From the NCBI GenBank assembly GCA_022072085.1, contig JAJVII010000041.1, forward strand, positions 1 through 64,000: a stretch of DNA of 64,000 nt. Reading direction: 5' to 3'. This DNA is from Phycisphaerae bacterium (GTDB taxonomy: Bacteria; Planctomycetota; Phycisphaerae; JAJVII01). Both the position numbers and the translations under genes were made by a program. Shown here one piece after another: positions 8,655 to 16,897 of this stretch (its first letter is position 1; each line of letters begins with the position of its first letter). The notes below the pieces were generated by a model. The model had not been told where the DNA came from and ran no database searches. It saw only the letters and a list, made by a program, of their open reading frames with translations.

Positions 8655-8781
8655 GCCGCTGAGACGCTGAATCGCAGAGGGGTGATGGTTTCCGGATGAC
8701 ATTGCGGCGGAGTGTTTCAGTTGCTTCCGTTGCCCGTCTTCATCCAAGTCGCATGCCTCAGCGTCTCTGCGCCTCAGCGGC
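8655..8781 (+). repeat. Imperfect palindrome, CGCTGAG/CGCAGAGG word type
   Basis: Outer arms GCCGCTGAG (8655-8663) and CTCAGCGGC (8773-8781) pair perfectly. The flanking arm sequence (to 8680, and from 8756) is made of shuffled copies of the same words on both sides. It lies 33 nt after the dacB stop, between dacB and a convergent SDR gene. The 219-bp gap 8622-8840 contains nothing else recognisable. Confidence 0.6.
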
Positions 8782-8840
8782 GAACTGAATCTTGAAAGAC
8801 TTGCACATTCCTGTCGAACTGTGGCGCCCGTCCCGCAGGG

Positions 8841-9587
8841 TCAGTTCGTGTGCGGCTTGAGGAAGTATCCCCCGTCCATGTAGAGGACCTGCCCGGTCAC
8901 CACGTCGAACACCGGCGAGGCGATCGTCACGCACATGGCGGCCAGCTCGTCGGGGGTGACGATGCGGCCGAGCGGCGTGTTGGCGGCCCGCGTGCGGCGG
9001 AGGTCGGCGTCGGTGCTTTCCAGGTCGATCAATCCCGGCACGATCGTGTTAACCGTCACTTCCGGCGACAGCTCGAAGGCGAGGAAACGCGTCATTTCGT
9101 TGACGGCCGCCTTGGCCAGGCCGTAGCTGGCATGGCTGAACTTGTGAGCGCTGGTCGCGCTGAACAGGATGATCCGCCCGCGGCCGGCGGCCTTCATCAG
9201 GTTGCCCGCGTCGCGGCAGAGGAAGAGGTTGCCGGTGAGTTGGCCCTGGATGGCGGCGGAGAAGGTCTTCGCGTCCACCTCGCGCAGCGGTGTGTAGCTG
9301 GGCCCGGCGGCCGCGTTGGCGACCAGCATGTCCAGCCCGCCCAGCGCGGCAGCGACGAGGCCGGCGAACCCCACGCACTGGTCGAGGTCCAGCAGGTCGA
9401 GGGGGAAGAGTTCGACGGAGGCGGCGCCGTCCCGGCGGCACTGCCCCGCGACGCGCTCGGCGGCGGCGCGGTCGGTGTGGTAGGTGAGCGCCAGGGCATC
9501 GCCGGTGCGGGCGAAGGCCCGGGCGATGTGCGGGCCGGTTTCGTTGGAGGCCCCGGTGATCAGGATGCGTCGCGGTTCGGCGGGCAT
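8841..9587 (-). CDS. Short-chain dehydrogenase/reductase
   Basis: 248-residue SDR with a full set of classical motifs: cofactor-binding TGASNETG at 11-18, the NAAAG motif at 91-95, and the catalytic triad Ser143, Tyr155, Lys159 (in SATSAHKF...SYGLAKAA). The C-terminus (VTGQVLYMDGGYFL) is that of FabG-like and related SDRs. It should reduce or oxidise a carbonyl or alcohol group with NAD(P)H. The substrate cannot be told from sequence. There is no partner gene on its strand: dacB converges on it and the CPBP protease gene diverges. Confidence 0.85.
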   Translation of the reverse strand: MPAEPRRILITGASNETGPHIARAFARTGDALALTYHTDRAAAERVAGQCRRDGAASVELFPLDLLDLDQCVGFAGLVAAALGGLDMLVANAAAGPSYTPLREVDAKTFSAAIQGQLTGNLFLCRDAGNLMKAAGRGRIILFSATSAHKFSHASYGLAKAAVNEMTRFLAFELSPEVTVNTIVPGLIDLESTDADLRRTRAANTPLGRIVTPDELAAMCVTIASPVFDVVTGQVLYMDGGYFLKPHTN

Positions 9588-9615
9588 GGCGGTTCTCCCT
9601 CGGCGACAGGCGTCA

Positions 9616-9645
9616 TTGACAGCCCCCCGACAGGGCTAGTATAAG
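9616..9645 (+). promoter_or_regulatory. Promoter for the CPBP protease gene
   Basis: -35 TTGACA (9616-9621), an 18-bp spacer, and -10 TATAAG (9640-9645). The first coding ATG is 91 bp downstream, at 9736. Confidence 0.75.
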
Positions 9646-9735
9646 CCGGAGACGCCGCATGACCAGCGGGGCGACGTAAGACCCGCCGGCGGCCGCACTC
9701 GGCTGCCGACAGCAGCCCTCGGTCGGGAGGGGCGG

Positions 9736-10560
9736 ATGGACAACCTGGTCAAGTCGAACGCCGCTCCGATCGCGCAGGCGGAACCGGCCGAGTTCTGTTC
9801 CTATTGCGGCGCCCAGCTCTTCCCCGGCTTTTACTTCTGCACGGTCTGCGCGACTCCCTACAAGAGCGTCGAACTGGTGGTGCCGGCTGCCCGGCCGCGG
9901 ACGCTGACCACCGGCGAACTGGTGGAGATGAAGGCCCCGCGGGTCGCGTCGCTGTTCTGGACCTACTTCTCGGTGGTCGTGGCCGTCGGCATCTTCTCGC
10001 TGTTTGCCCTCGAAGGGCTGGGCGTTCAGACGATCATGCTGGTCGCGACGGCGGCGATGCTCGTGGTGACCTGCGTGTTCACGGTGATGTACTGGCAGTC
10101 GCTGGCGGTGCAGTTTCGGAACCTCGGGTTCCTCTCGCCCTGGGCGTGGGTGGCGCTGGCGATCCTGCCGCCGCTGCTGGCGGTGAACTGGGGCTATCAC
10201 GAGGGGGTCCGCCACCTGCTGGGCGGCCTGCTGGAGGACGCGGACAAGACCCTCGGCTCGCAGATGGGCCGCACGGCCATGGTCATCTGCTTCTGCGTCT
10301 TCCCGGCGGTGTTGGAGGAGATCGCCTTCCGCGGACTCGTGCAGCATTGGTTGCAGGTGGCGATTACGCCGGCCAAGGCGATCGTGATCGCGTCGGCGCT
10401 GTTCACGGTGCTGCATTTCAATATCATCAGCGCCCCGTATCTGTTCGGCGTGGGGCTGCTGCTGGGCTGGGCGAAGTACAAGACGGGCAGCCTGTACCCG
10501 TCGATCCTGATCCACTTCCTGCACAACTTCGTGGTGGTTGTCTATTTTCAGGGCCCGTGA
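9736..10560 (+). CDS. Zinc-ribbon CPBP-family intramembrane metalloprotease
   Basis: 274 residues. The N-terminus carries a zinc ribbon with cysteines 21, 24, 35 and 38 (CSYC...CTVC). The rest is a multi-helix membrane domain of the CPBP/ABI family (PF02517) with the glutamate motif EEIAFRG (194-200), the FxxxH motif (FTVLHF, His227) and late histidines 260 and 263 (HFLHNF). Family members related to Rce1 are membrane proteases; many bacterial ones have unknown targets. Fusion to a zinc ribbon suggests that a partner or regulator binds on the cytoplasmic side. GGGAGGGGCGG before the ATG is the likely ribosome site. It is followed by a GYF-domain membrane protein. Confidence 0.85.
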   Translation: MDNLVKSNAAPIAQAEPAEFCSYCGAQLFPGFYFCTVCATPYKSVELVVPAARPRTLTTGELVEMKAPRVASLFWTYFSVVVAVGIFSLFALEGLGVQTIMLVATAAMLVVTCVFTVMYWQSLAVQFRNLGFLSPWAWVALAILPPLLAVNWGYHEGVRHLLGGLLEDADKTLGSQMGRTAMVICFCVFPAVLEEIAFRGLVQHWLQVAITPAKAIVIASALFTVLHFNIISAPYLFGVGLLLGWAKYKTGSLYPSILIHFLHNFVVVVYFQGP

Positions 10561-10653
10561 TATCCTGATCGCGGGCCTCATGGGCGGGTCTGCAATATGC
10601 GATTCCGGGCGGGGGCAATTGAGCGAGTCAACCCGGGACGAGGGCAGTGGGCT

Positions 10654-11289
10654 ATGGAAGCAGGATTCCTTGTCATCATTCTGCTGATCCGCGTGGTCTT
10701 CGCGATCGCGTCGGCCGCGATCGCCAGCAGCAAGGGCCGCAGCGTCCCGGGCTGGTTCTTCGGGGGCCTGTTCCTGGAACTGATCGGCCTGGTCATCGTA
10801 GCCTGCCTGCCCAACCTCAAGGCCCAGAAGGCCCGGCAGGAAGCGTCGATGTACGAGCAGCAGCGGCTGCGCGAGATGCTCCGCCAGGAGCAGATGAAGA
10901 ACGAGGCCTTCCGTCAGTACTCCACCCAGCGGCTGGACGTTCACGACCAGGCGCTGAACCTGGACACCCGCACCTACACGGCCCTGCCCGGATCCCAGCA
11001 ATATCAGCAGGCCCTGCCCGGCCAGACGCAGGAGGATCCGGCCTCGGCGCTGGCCGGCATGGCCCAGGGGCAGGGCTCCGTACAGGCCTCGACCGCGACC
11101 GGCGGCAACAACGGCCGATGGTTCTACGAGGCCGGCGGAGTGTCACACGGGCCGGTCAGCGAGCTTGACATCAAGATGATGCTGCGTGGCGGACGGCTGC
11201 CGCCCACCGCGCTGATCTGGGCCGAGCACCTGGCCGACTGGACCGCGGTCAACCGGGTCGAACCTTTCCGATCTGTTCTGGAACAATGA
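10654..11289 (+). CDS. Membrane protein with C-terminal GYF_2 domain
   Basis: 211 residues from ATG 10654 (an upstream in-frame ATG at 10597 adds 19 charged residues with no signal). Two hydrophobic segments (about 4-26 and 35-52) are followed by a charged coiled-coil region, a Q/A/G-rich linker, and a C-terminal GYF_2-type domain (PF14237): WFYEAGGVSHGPVSELDI...LPPTALIWAEHLADWTAV. Such domains are thought to bind short peptides and often cap membrane proteins of unknown function. Its stop overlaps the next start (ATGA at 11286-11289), so it forms a coupled pair with the following unknown gene. Confidence 0.75.
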   Translation: MEAGFLVIILLIRVVFAIASAAIASSKGRSVPGWFFGGLFLELIGLVIVACLPNLKAQKARQEASMYEQQRLREMLRQEQMKNEAFRQYSTQRLDVHDQALNLDTRTYTALPGSQQYQQALPGQTQEDPASALAGMAQGQGSVQASTATGGNNGRWFYEAGGVSHGPVSELDIKMMLRGGRLPPTALIWAEHLADWTAVNRVEPFRSVLEQ

Positions 11290-12197
11290 ACGAAAACACC
11301 GAAGGCACGATCGTACTGGACGGCCTGCTTCAGGGGCCCGTTCCGACCGAACCCGACGGCGAGGGCCACCTCCGCGACTGGGTCGCGCGGGCCCAGGCGC
11401 GCGGGTTGGTCTGGCTGCTGGAGATCGACGGCGGCTCGTTCAGCCTGCTGGCCGACAAGGCCCCCGTCGAGATCGAGCGGCTCGGGTCCAACCCGGCCAA
11501 CGTCATAGCCGACGCCCTGGAGGAACTGGTCAAGCTCTTCTCCCCGCCGCAGCGGCTGAAGCTGACCTCGACGATCCGCAGCCAGGAATTCCAGCCCGGG
11601 CTGGCCATCCAGACGCTCTACGCCGTCGGGCCCGACGGGGCGATCCACACGCGCGACCGGACCATCGACTGCCAGACCACGGCCCCGCCGCAGAGGCTCT
11701 CGACGGCGCAGCTGTGGCGCCGCGTGGCCATCGGCGCGGGCGTGGCCGTCGTGCTGCTGGGCGTGTCGGCCATCTTCGTCCCCTACGGGACGATCATCCG
11801 GAACATCACCGAGCGCCTCCGCCACTTCGACCCGGAGGAGGTGGAGGTCCAGCCCGGACCCGCCGGCCAATACTTCACCGTCGAGAATCGCGAGAAGCGC
11901 GGCGCCGGCGACGGGCGCATCGAACTGGTCCTGACGCTCAAGCGCACCGAGGCCTACCTGTCGGCCGTCCGCGTGGCCGCGACGCAGCCCGAGCAGGCCG
12001 ACCTGTCCCTGGAGCAGCGGATGGCGCTGGAGGCGGTCGTCCGCGGCTACCTCACCTGCGAGATGTTCGACAAGGAGGGGAACTACCTGGGCTCGGCCTA
12101 CGTGCGGATCGCCGGCCTGCGCGACAAGGAGACCATCGAGGTGGCGATCCTGCTGCCCGAGAAGACCCGCCCGACCCGCCTGACGTTCACGTTCTGA
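11286..12197 (+). CDS. Unknown membrane protein
   Basis: 303 residues, not recognised. The N-terminal half (about 1-135) is soluble and looks globular. One membrane helix follows at about 148-165 (VAIGAGVAVVLLGVSAIFV), and then a soluble C-terminal domain of about 130 residues, probably outside the membrane. That domain holds a conserved-looking beta-rich stretch (IELVLTLKRTEAYL...LTCEMFDKEGNYLGSAYVRI). It is translationally coupled to the GYF-domain gene, so the two probably act together. Confidence 0.7.
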   Translation: MNENTEGTIVLDGLLQGPVPTEPDGEGHLRDWVARAQARGLVWLLEIDGGSFSLLADKAPVEIERLGSNPANVIADALEELVKLFSPPQRLKLTSTIRSQEFQPGLAIQTLYAVGPDGAIHTRDRTIDCQTTAPPQRLSTAQLWRRVAIGAGVAVVLLGVSAIFVPYGTIIRNITERLRHFDPEEVEVQPGPAGQYFTVENREKRGAGDGRIELVLTLKRTEAYLSAVRVAATQPEQADLSLEQRMALEAVVRGYLTCEMFDKEGNYLGSAYVRIAGLRDKETIEVAILLPEKTRPTRLTFTF

Positions 12198-12228
12198 CCG
12201 GCCCCGTTCCCGCCCGGAGCCCGCGGCG

Positions 12229-12256
12229 TTGACAACGCGCGGGCCGGCCTTAGGAT
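12229..12256 (+). promoter_or_regulatory. Probable lysS promoter
   Basis: -35 TTGACA (12229-12234), a 16-bp spacer and TAGGAT (12251-12256). The start codon is at 12311. The -35 box is perfect; the -10 box is moderate. Confidence 0.5.
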
Positions 12257-12310
12257 ACACTCTTCTGTCACGCGCCTGCACCCGCGGGCCCAACCGAAGG
12301 CGACCCGACG

Positions 12311-14002
12311 ATGAGCGAATCGCAACTGGAGCAGGACCGCCAGCAGAAGCTGGAGAAGATCCGCGCGCTGGGCATCGACCCCTATGGCTGGCGGTTCGAC
12401 GGCGCCCGCCCGCTGGCCGACGTCCGCGCGGGCTTTGACGCCAGCCCTCTGCCGCAGGGCGAGAAGTCGACGGACCCCGTGCGGGTGGCCGGCCGCATCA
12501 TGCTCCACCGCGACATCGGCAAGCTGATCTTCATGACGATTCAGGACAGCAGCGGCCGCATGCAGGTGGCGTTGAGCAAGCGCGACGCCGACGAGAAGGC
12601 CTGGAACCTGGCCAAGCTGCTGGACCTCGGCGACCTCGTCGGCGCCGACGGGAACCTCGGCCTGACCAGGACCGGCGAGCTGACCGTCTGGGCGACGTCG
12701 CTGACGATCCTGAGCAAGTGCCTGACCCCGCCGCCAGAGAAGTGGCACGGGCTGACCGACGTCGAGGCCCGCTACCGCCAGCGCTACGTGGACCTGTTCG
12801 CCAACCCGGACGTGGCGGCTGTCTTCAAGAAGCGCAGCCGCATCATCGACCACATCCGCCGGTTCCTGGGCGACCGCGGGTTCCTCGAGGTCGAGACGCC
12901 GATGATGCAGCCGATCTACGGCGGGGCCGCGGCCCGGCCGTTCGTCACGCATCACAACACGCTGGACATCGACCTCTACCTGCGGATCAGCCCGGAGCTG
13001 TATCTGAAGCGGCTGCTGGTCGGCGGGCTGGAGCGGGTGTTCGAGATCAACCGCAACTTCCGCAACGAGGGCATCAGCACGCGGCACAACCCCGAGTTCA
13101 CCATGATGGAACTCTATATGGCCTGCGGGGACTACAACGACATGATGGAGCTGACCGAGGGGATGGTCAGCTCGGCGGCGGCGGCGATGCCGATCGATGA
13201 GGACTTGGAGCGGGCGAAGAAGGGGATAAACGAAAAAGCCGAAGACTACCAAGCCTTCGACAAGATCGTCAAGGCTTCGGAAGGGTCGGAGGATTTTCTG
13301 GCGTGGCGCAAGATGCTGGAAAACGAAAATATATTTGTTGCTCTGGACGAGAAGATCAAGAATTTGTTAGTCAAGGTCGCCCTTCTCCGCGAGGCACGGC
13401 ACTTGCAGTCAAAAGGGCAGATTGTCCTACCATTTGGGAATCAATTGATCGACTTCACCCCGCCGTGGCGGCGGGAGACCTACGCCGGGCTGCTGGCTGA
13501 GCACGCCGGCGTGGACATGCGCGACGCCGCAGCTGTCCGGGCCAAGGCCCGCGAGCTGGGCATCGCCGAGGCGGGCAAGGCCGACGAGGTCGTCATCAAC
13601 GACCTGTTCGAGCGAGCGGTCGAGCCGGCGCTGGCCCGGCTGAACTGCCCGGTCTTCGTCAAGGACTACCCCGCGGCCCTCTGCCCGCTGACGCGGCGCG
13701 ACCCGAACGATCCGACGCTGGCGCTGCGGTTCGAGTGCTACATCGCCGGCATGGAGGTCGCCAACGCCTACACCGAGTTGAACGACCCGGCGGTGCAGGA
13801 AGCCAACTTCCGCACGCAACTGGCGGGGCAGGGCGACGAGACGATGGCCGTCATGGACGAGGATTTCGTCGCGGCGCTGCGCTACGGCATGCCGCCGGCA
13901 GGCGGGCTGGGCATCGGCATCGACCGCATCGTGATGCTGCTGACCAACAGCCCGAGCATCCGCGACGTGATCCTCTTTCCGCAGATGAGGCCGACGGAGT
14001 GA
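12311..14002 (+). CDS. lysS: Lysyl-tRNA synthetase (class II) with an in-frame insertion
   Basis: 563 residues against about 500 in the family. It attaches lysine to tRNA-Lys. The N-terminal OB-fold anticodon domain (about 55-140: VRVAGRIMLHRDIGKLIFMTIQD) and class II catalytic core are present: motif 1 near 176-200 (FLEVETPMM), motif 2 near 243-262 (FEINRNFRNEGISTRHNPEFTMMELY, split here by position), and motif 3 near the end (GLGIGIDRIVMLLTNSPSIRDVILFP). Residues about 295-368 are a K/E-rich insert between SSAAAAMP and GQIVLPFGNQLIDF, a point where E. coli LysS has a short loop. The reading frame is kept. The DNA there is about 50% G+C (121 of 240 bases at 13201-13440), against 67% just before and 78% just after. 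Confidence 0.93.
   Translation: MSESQLEQDRQQKLEKIRALGIDPYGWRFDGARPLADVRAGFDASPLPQGEKSTDPVRVAGRIMLHRDIGKLIFMTIQDSSGRMQVALSKRDADEKAWNLAKLLDLGDLVGADGNLGLTRTGELTVWATSLTILSKCLTPPPEKWHGLTDVEARYRQRYVDLFANPDVAAVFKKRSRIIDHIRRFLGDRGFLEVETPMMQPIYGGAAARPFVTHHNTLDIDLYLRISPELYLKRLLVGGLERVFEINRNFRNEGISTRHNPEFTMMELYMACGDYNDMMELTEGMVSSAAAAMPIDEDLERAKKGINEKAEDYQAFDKIVKASEGSEDFLAWRKMLENENIFVALDEKIKNLLVKVALLREARHLQSKGQIVLPFGNQLIDFTPPWRRETYAGLLAEHAGVDMRDAAAVRAKARELGIAEAGKADEVVINDLFERAVEPALARLNCPVFVKDYPAALCPLTRRDPNDPTLALRFECYIAGMEVANAYTELNDPAVQEANFRTQLAGQGDETMAVMDEDFVAALRYGMPPAGGLGIGIDRIVMLLTNSPSIRDVILFPQMRPTE
13195..13450 (+). other. Low-G+C inserted or recombined segment inside lysS
   Basis: Hand counts: 13141-13200 has 40 of 60 G/C, 13201-13440 has 121 of 240, and 13501-13560 has 47 of 60. 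The A+T-richer tract covers the ~70-residue extra segment and also the first codons of the conserved stretch that follows (ending about 13450). That fits a recombination tract from a donor gene as well as a simple insertion. No flanking direct repeat or palindrome is evident. Confidence 0.7.
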
Positions 14003-14006
14003 GGGG

Positions 14007-14106
14007 AATTTTGGATTGCAGATTTGAGATTGCAGATTGAAGAACATCCGGCTGGGGCGGCTTGGGCGATCCCCAATCAACAATCTGCAATCTAGAATCT
14101 GAAATT
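14007..14106 (+). repeat. Imperfect palindrome, GATTGCAGATT word type
   Basis: Left arm 14007-14040 and right arm 14077-14106 are inverted copies made of the word GATTGCAGATT. They surround a G+C-rich centre. It starts 4 nt after the lysS stop and ends 30 nt before the next start. The arms are far more A+T-rich than the surroundings. Confidence 0.75.
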
Positions 14107-14136
14107 GGCCCGGGGAATAGAACTACCGAGCGCTGA

Positions 14137-15879
14137 ATGTACAAGCTCTTCCTCACCCTGCGATACCTGCTGCATCGGCGGATCACCATCGTGCCGATCC
14201 TGGCGGTCATGCTCTGCGTGGCGATGGACCTCATCGTCGCGTCGGTCATGGGCGGGTTCCTGGACGAGGTGCGGTCGGCGGCCCGGGGCCTGTTTGGCGA
14301 CGTGATTGTCAGCGACGAATCGCTCTCGGGCTTCGGCTACTACGACACCTGGACCGACGCTGACGGGAAGACCCACGACGGCCTGATCCAGTACATCCGC
14401 AGGCAGAAGGAGGTCGCCCAGGCCACGCCGGTCATCGAGACCTTCGGCATGATCCGCCTGCCCGAGCAGAAGGGCTTTTCCAAGCCGGTCAACGTGCTGG
14501 GCATCGTCCCCGACCAGTACGCCCAGGTGACCGATTACCAGAAGAGCCTCTACTACCAGAACAGCCCGAACTGGACCGGCCTGCCGAGCTTCGACCAGGT
14601 GCCCGACCCGGTCACCGGCAAGCCCGTGCCGCTCCAGCCGCCGGGCGCGACGACGGCTGCCCCCAAGGGCCTGGTGCTGGGCGTGCGGGTGCTCTGGCCC
14701 AAGCGCGACGAGAAGGGCGGCTTCCCCCGCGAGGAGCTGCGCCCCGGCACCGAGCCGGTGCAGTTGACCGTGGCCCCCATCCGCGCCAGCGGCATGGCCG
14801 ACACTCAGGGCGCCGTCACACGGAACTTCTACCTCGTGGACACCAGCCACACGCGGATCCAGCAGATCGACCAGATGGCCTGCTACGTCCCGTTCAGGGA
14901 CCTCCAGGAGTATCTGGAGATGGGCGCGTCGGCCAGGCCTGACAAGGACGGCTTCCTCTCGCCGGCGCGGGCGACGCGGGTGCTGGTCAAGACCGCCCCG
15001 GGCTACACGACCGACCAGTGCCGCGACGCCGTCGCCCGCGCGGTGAAGGAGTGGAAGCGGGACCGCCTGACGCGGCTGTTCGGCGCTCCCGACGCCGCCC
15101 GCCAGAAGATGCAGTATTACGAGCCGTTCACCTGGCAGCCGCCCGACTACGTCGTGCGGGCCGGCGACACGATCCACCTGCGCTTTCCCGGGCAGGCCGA
15201 TCTGAACCAGGACCTGGCCGTGGCCGACGACGGCAGCATTCGCCCGCTGAAGCTGGACGCGGCGATCAGAGTTGCGGGCCTGCCGCTGGCCCAGGTTCGC
15301 GCCATGCTGGCGATGCGGTACGAGCCGGTCGCCCACGGCGGAGGTTTCGCCTCCGTCGTGCTCAACCCCAACTTCGGCGTGCAGGCCAAGGTGTGGGAGG
15401 AGGCCAACGAGAAGTATTTTTCCGCGATCGAGAACCAGCGGTTCATCGCCCTGTTGATGGTCGGCGTGGTGTCGCTGACGGCCATCGCCCTGGTGTGGGT
15501 CATCTTCGTGATGATCGTCGTCGAGAAGACCAAGGACATCGGCATCGTCAAGAGCGTGGGCGGGTCGGCCGGCGGCGTGATGGCGATCTTCCTGATCTGG
15601 GCCGGCCTGATCGGACTGATCGGCACGGTGCTGGGCGGGGCCCTGGGCAGCCTGTTCGTCGCCCACATCATGGGCATCGAGCAGTGGCTCAGCCACCTGC
15701 TGCACACGGAACTGTGGGACCCGTCGGCCTACCTGTTCGAGACGATCCCCGCGCGGTTCCGCTGGAACGAGATGCTGACCATCGGCGGCGGCGCGGTGCT
15801 GGCGGCGATGCTGGGCGCCCTGCTGCCGGCTTTCCGAGCCGGCCGCATGAGCCCGGTCGACGCCCTGCGGTGGGAATAG
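14137..15879 (+). CDS. LolC/E or MacB-type ABC permease with embedded polysaccharide-export-like domain
   Basis: 580 residues. The first helix is at about 16-40 (ITIVPILAVMLCVAMDLIVASVMGGFL split here by position). A long extracytoplasmic region follows (about 45-435), then three C-terminal helices (about 436-463, 483-512, 545-570) with the FtsX-family end AAMLGALLPAFRAGRMSP..ALRWE. This is the usual FtsX/MacB permease layout and the ATPase follows. The unusual part is residues about 337-410. DYVVRAGDTIHLRFPG, then DLAVADDGSIRPLKL and VAGLPLAQVRAML, follow the pattern of the Poly_export domain of Wza-type exporters (PF02563: Y.l.pGD.l.I, V..dG.I..pl, v.G.tl.e....i). So a periplasmic export-type domain seems built into the permease. 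The substrate is unknown; lipoprotein or glycan traffic is possible. Confidence 0.82.
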   Translation: MYKLFLTLRYLLHRRITIVPILAVMLCVAMDLIVASVMGGFLDEVRSAARGLFGDVIVSDESLSGFGYYDTWTDADGKTHDGLIQYIRRQKEVAQATPVIETFGMIRLPEQKGFSKPVNVLGIVPDQYAQVTDYQKSLYYQNSPNWTGLPSFDQVPDPVTGKPVPLQPPGATTAAPKGLVLGVRVLWPKRDEKGGFPREELRPGTEPVQLTVAPIRASGMADTQGAVTRNFYLVDTSHTRIQQIDQMACYVPFRDLQEYLEMGASARPDKDGFLSPARATRVLVKTAPGYTTDQCRDAVARAVKEWKRDRLTRLFGAPDAARQKMQYYEPFTWQPPDYVVRAGDTIHLRFPGQADLNQDLAVADDGSIRPLKLDAAIRVAGLPLAQVRAMLAMRYEPVAHGGGFASVVLNPNFGVQAKVWEEANEKYFSAIENQRFIALLMVGVVSLTAIALVWVIFVMIVVEKTKDIGIVKSVGGSAGGVMAIFLIWAGLIGLIGTVLGGALGSLFVAHIMGIEQWLSHLLHTELWDPSAYLFETIPARFRWNEMLTIGGGAVLAAMLGALLPAFRAGRMSPVDALRWE

Positions 15880-15884
15880 GACGA

Positions 15885-16022
15885 CATCACCGCAAAGGCG
15901 CAAAGGGCGCAAAGAGGGGCGAAGGATGAGAGTGATCGGAATGCGACTCGCAGACGGGTTCTGAATCTCTGATTTCTCGTAAAGGACTCTTCTCTTTGGG
16001 TCCTTCGCGTCTTTGCGGTGGA
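15885..16022 (+). repeat. Imperfect palindrome, CACCGCAAAGRCGC word type
   Basis: Left arm 15885-15917 (TCACCGCAAAGGCGCAAAG...) and right arm 15994-16022 (...CGCGTCTTTGCGGTGGA) are inverted copies. The element starts 5 nt after the permease stop and ends 10 nt before the ATPase ATG at 16033, so it fills the junction between two genes that should be co-expressed. Confidence 0.8.
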
Positions 16023-16032
16023 ATCTGACTTG

Positions 16033-16758
16033 ATGGCTGATGCGAAACGACAACCTGAAGGCCCGTTGATGCTGGTCAGGCAACTGGCCAAGACCTACCG
16101 GCTCGGCCGCGTGGACGTGGACGTGCTGCGCGGGGTGGACCTGTCGGTCAAGGCCGGGGAGTTCGTCGCGATCATCGGCGCCTCGGGCTCGGGCAAGAGC
16201 ACGCTGCTGCACCTGATGGGGCTGCTGGACCGTCCGACCGAGGGCAGCGTCAGCTTCCGCGGCCAGGACATCCACCGCCTGTCGGCCCGTCGGCGGAACC
16301 ATCTGCGCAACCGGGCGTTCGGGTTCGTCTTCCAGTTCTACCACCTGCTGCCCGAGCTGCGGATCGTGGACAACGTCCTGCTGCCGGCCATGGTCAGCAG
16401 CTCGACGCTGGGCTGGTTCTCCCATCGCCGCCGGCTGCGGGCGGCGGCCGTCGAGTCGCTCACGCTGCTGGGGCTGGGCCACCGCCTGGGCCACCGGCCC
16501 GCGGAACTGTCCGGCGGCGAACGCCAGCGGGTGGCCATCGCACGAGCCCTGGTCAACAGTCCCGAGGTCCTGCTGGCCGACGAGCCCACCGGCAACCTGG
16601 ACGCGACCAGCGGATCGGCGATCCTGGACGTGCTGGCGACGCTGAACAAGGAGCGCGGCCAGACGGTGGTGATGGTCACTCACGACCCGAAGGTGGCGGC
16701 CTACGCCCACCGGACGGTGGAACTCCGCGACGGCCGCCTGCGAGCCGCGACCGGCTGA
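16033..16758 (+). CDS. LolD/MacB-type ABC transporter ATP-binding protein
   Basis: 241 residues from ATG 16033. Walker A GASGSGKS is near residue 50, the Q-loop is FVFQFYHLLPEL, the signature is LSGGERQR, Walker B is VLLADEPTGNLD, and the switch histidine is in MVTHDP. The wording is that of the LolD/MacB/FtsE group, so it should power the preceding FtsX-family permease. No clear Shine-Dalgarno sequence precedes 16033, because the palindromic repeat ends 10 nt upstream. ATG 16069 has GAAGG eight bases upstream and would give a normal family N-terminus (MLVRQLAKTYRLG), so the true start may be there. Confidence 0.9.
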   Translation: MADAKRQPEGPLMLVRQLAKTYRLGRVDVDVLRGVDLSVKAGEFVAIIGASGSGKSTLLHLMGLLDRPTEGSVSFRGQDIHRLSARRRNHLRNRAFGFVFQFYHLLPELRIVDNVLLPAMVSSSTLGWFSHRRRLRAAAVESLTLLGLGHRLGHRPAELSGGERQRVAIARALVNSPEVLLADEPTGNLDATSGSAILDVLATLNKERGQTVVMVTHDPKVAAYAHRTVELRDGRLRAATG

Positions 16759-16838
16759 AGCCCCGGGTCGCATTCCGACGATAGATATGGGCGACCGCAT
16801 CGTGTTGACATGATGGCTATTATCTATCTTGGCGCCCG

Positions 16839-16868
16839 TGGCGTCTTTGTCTTGGCGCCTTGGCGGTT
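16839..16868 (+). repeat. Half copy of the CACCGCAAAGACGC-type repeat
   Basis: GGCGTCTTTGTCTTGGCGCC then TTGGCGGTTG resembles the right arms at 15994-16022 and 24186-24212. I see no matching left arm after the ATPase gene, so this is a partial or decayed element. It lies 30 nt before ilvE. Confidence 0.45.
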
Positions 16869-16897
16869 GTCTTCTCTTTTCTCTGGGCAGGTGTGCA

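Noticed and set aside
13195-13450. Intein in lysS
   Set aside because: The extra segment is only about 70 residues and lacks the N-terminal Cys/Ser block and C-terminal His-Asn junction.
16805-16830. TTGACA with TATCTT before ilvE
   Set aside because: The spacer would be 14 bp, too short, and the sequence overlaps the half repeat.
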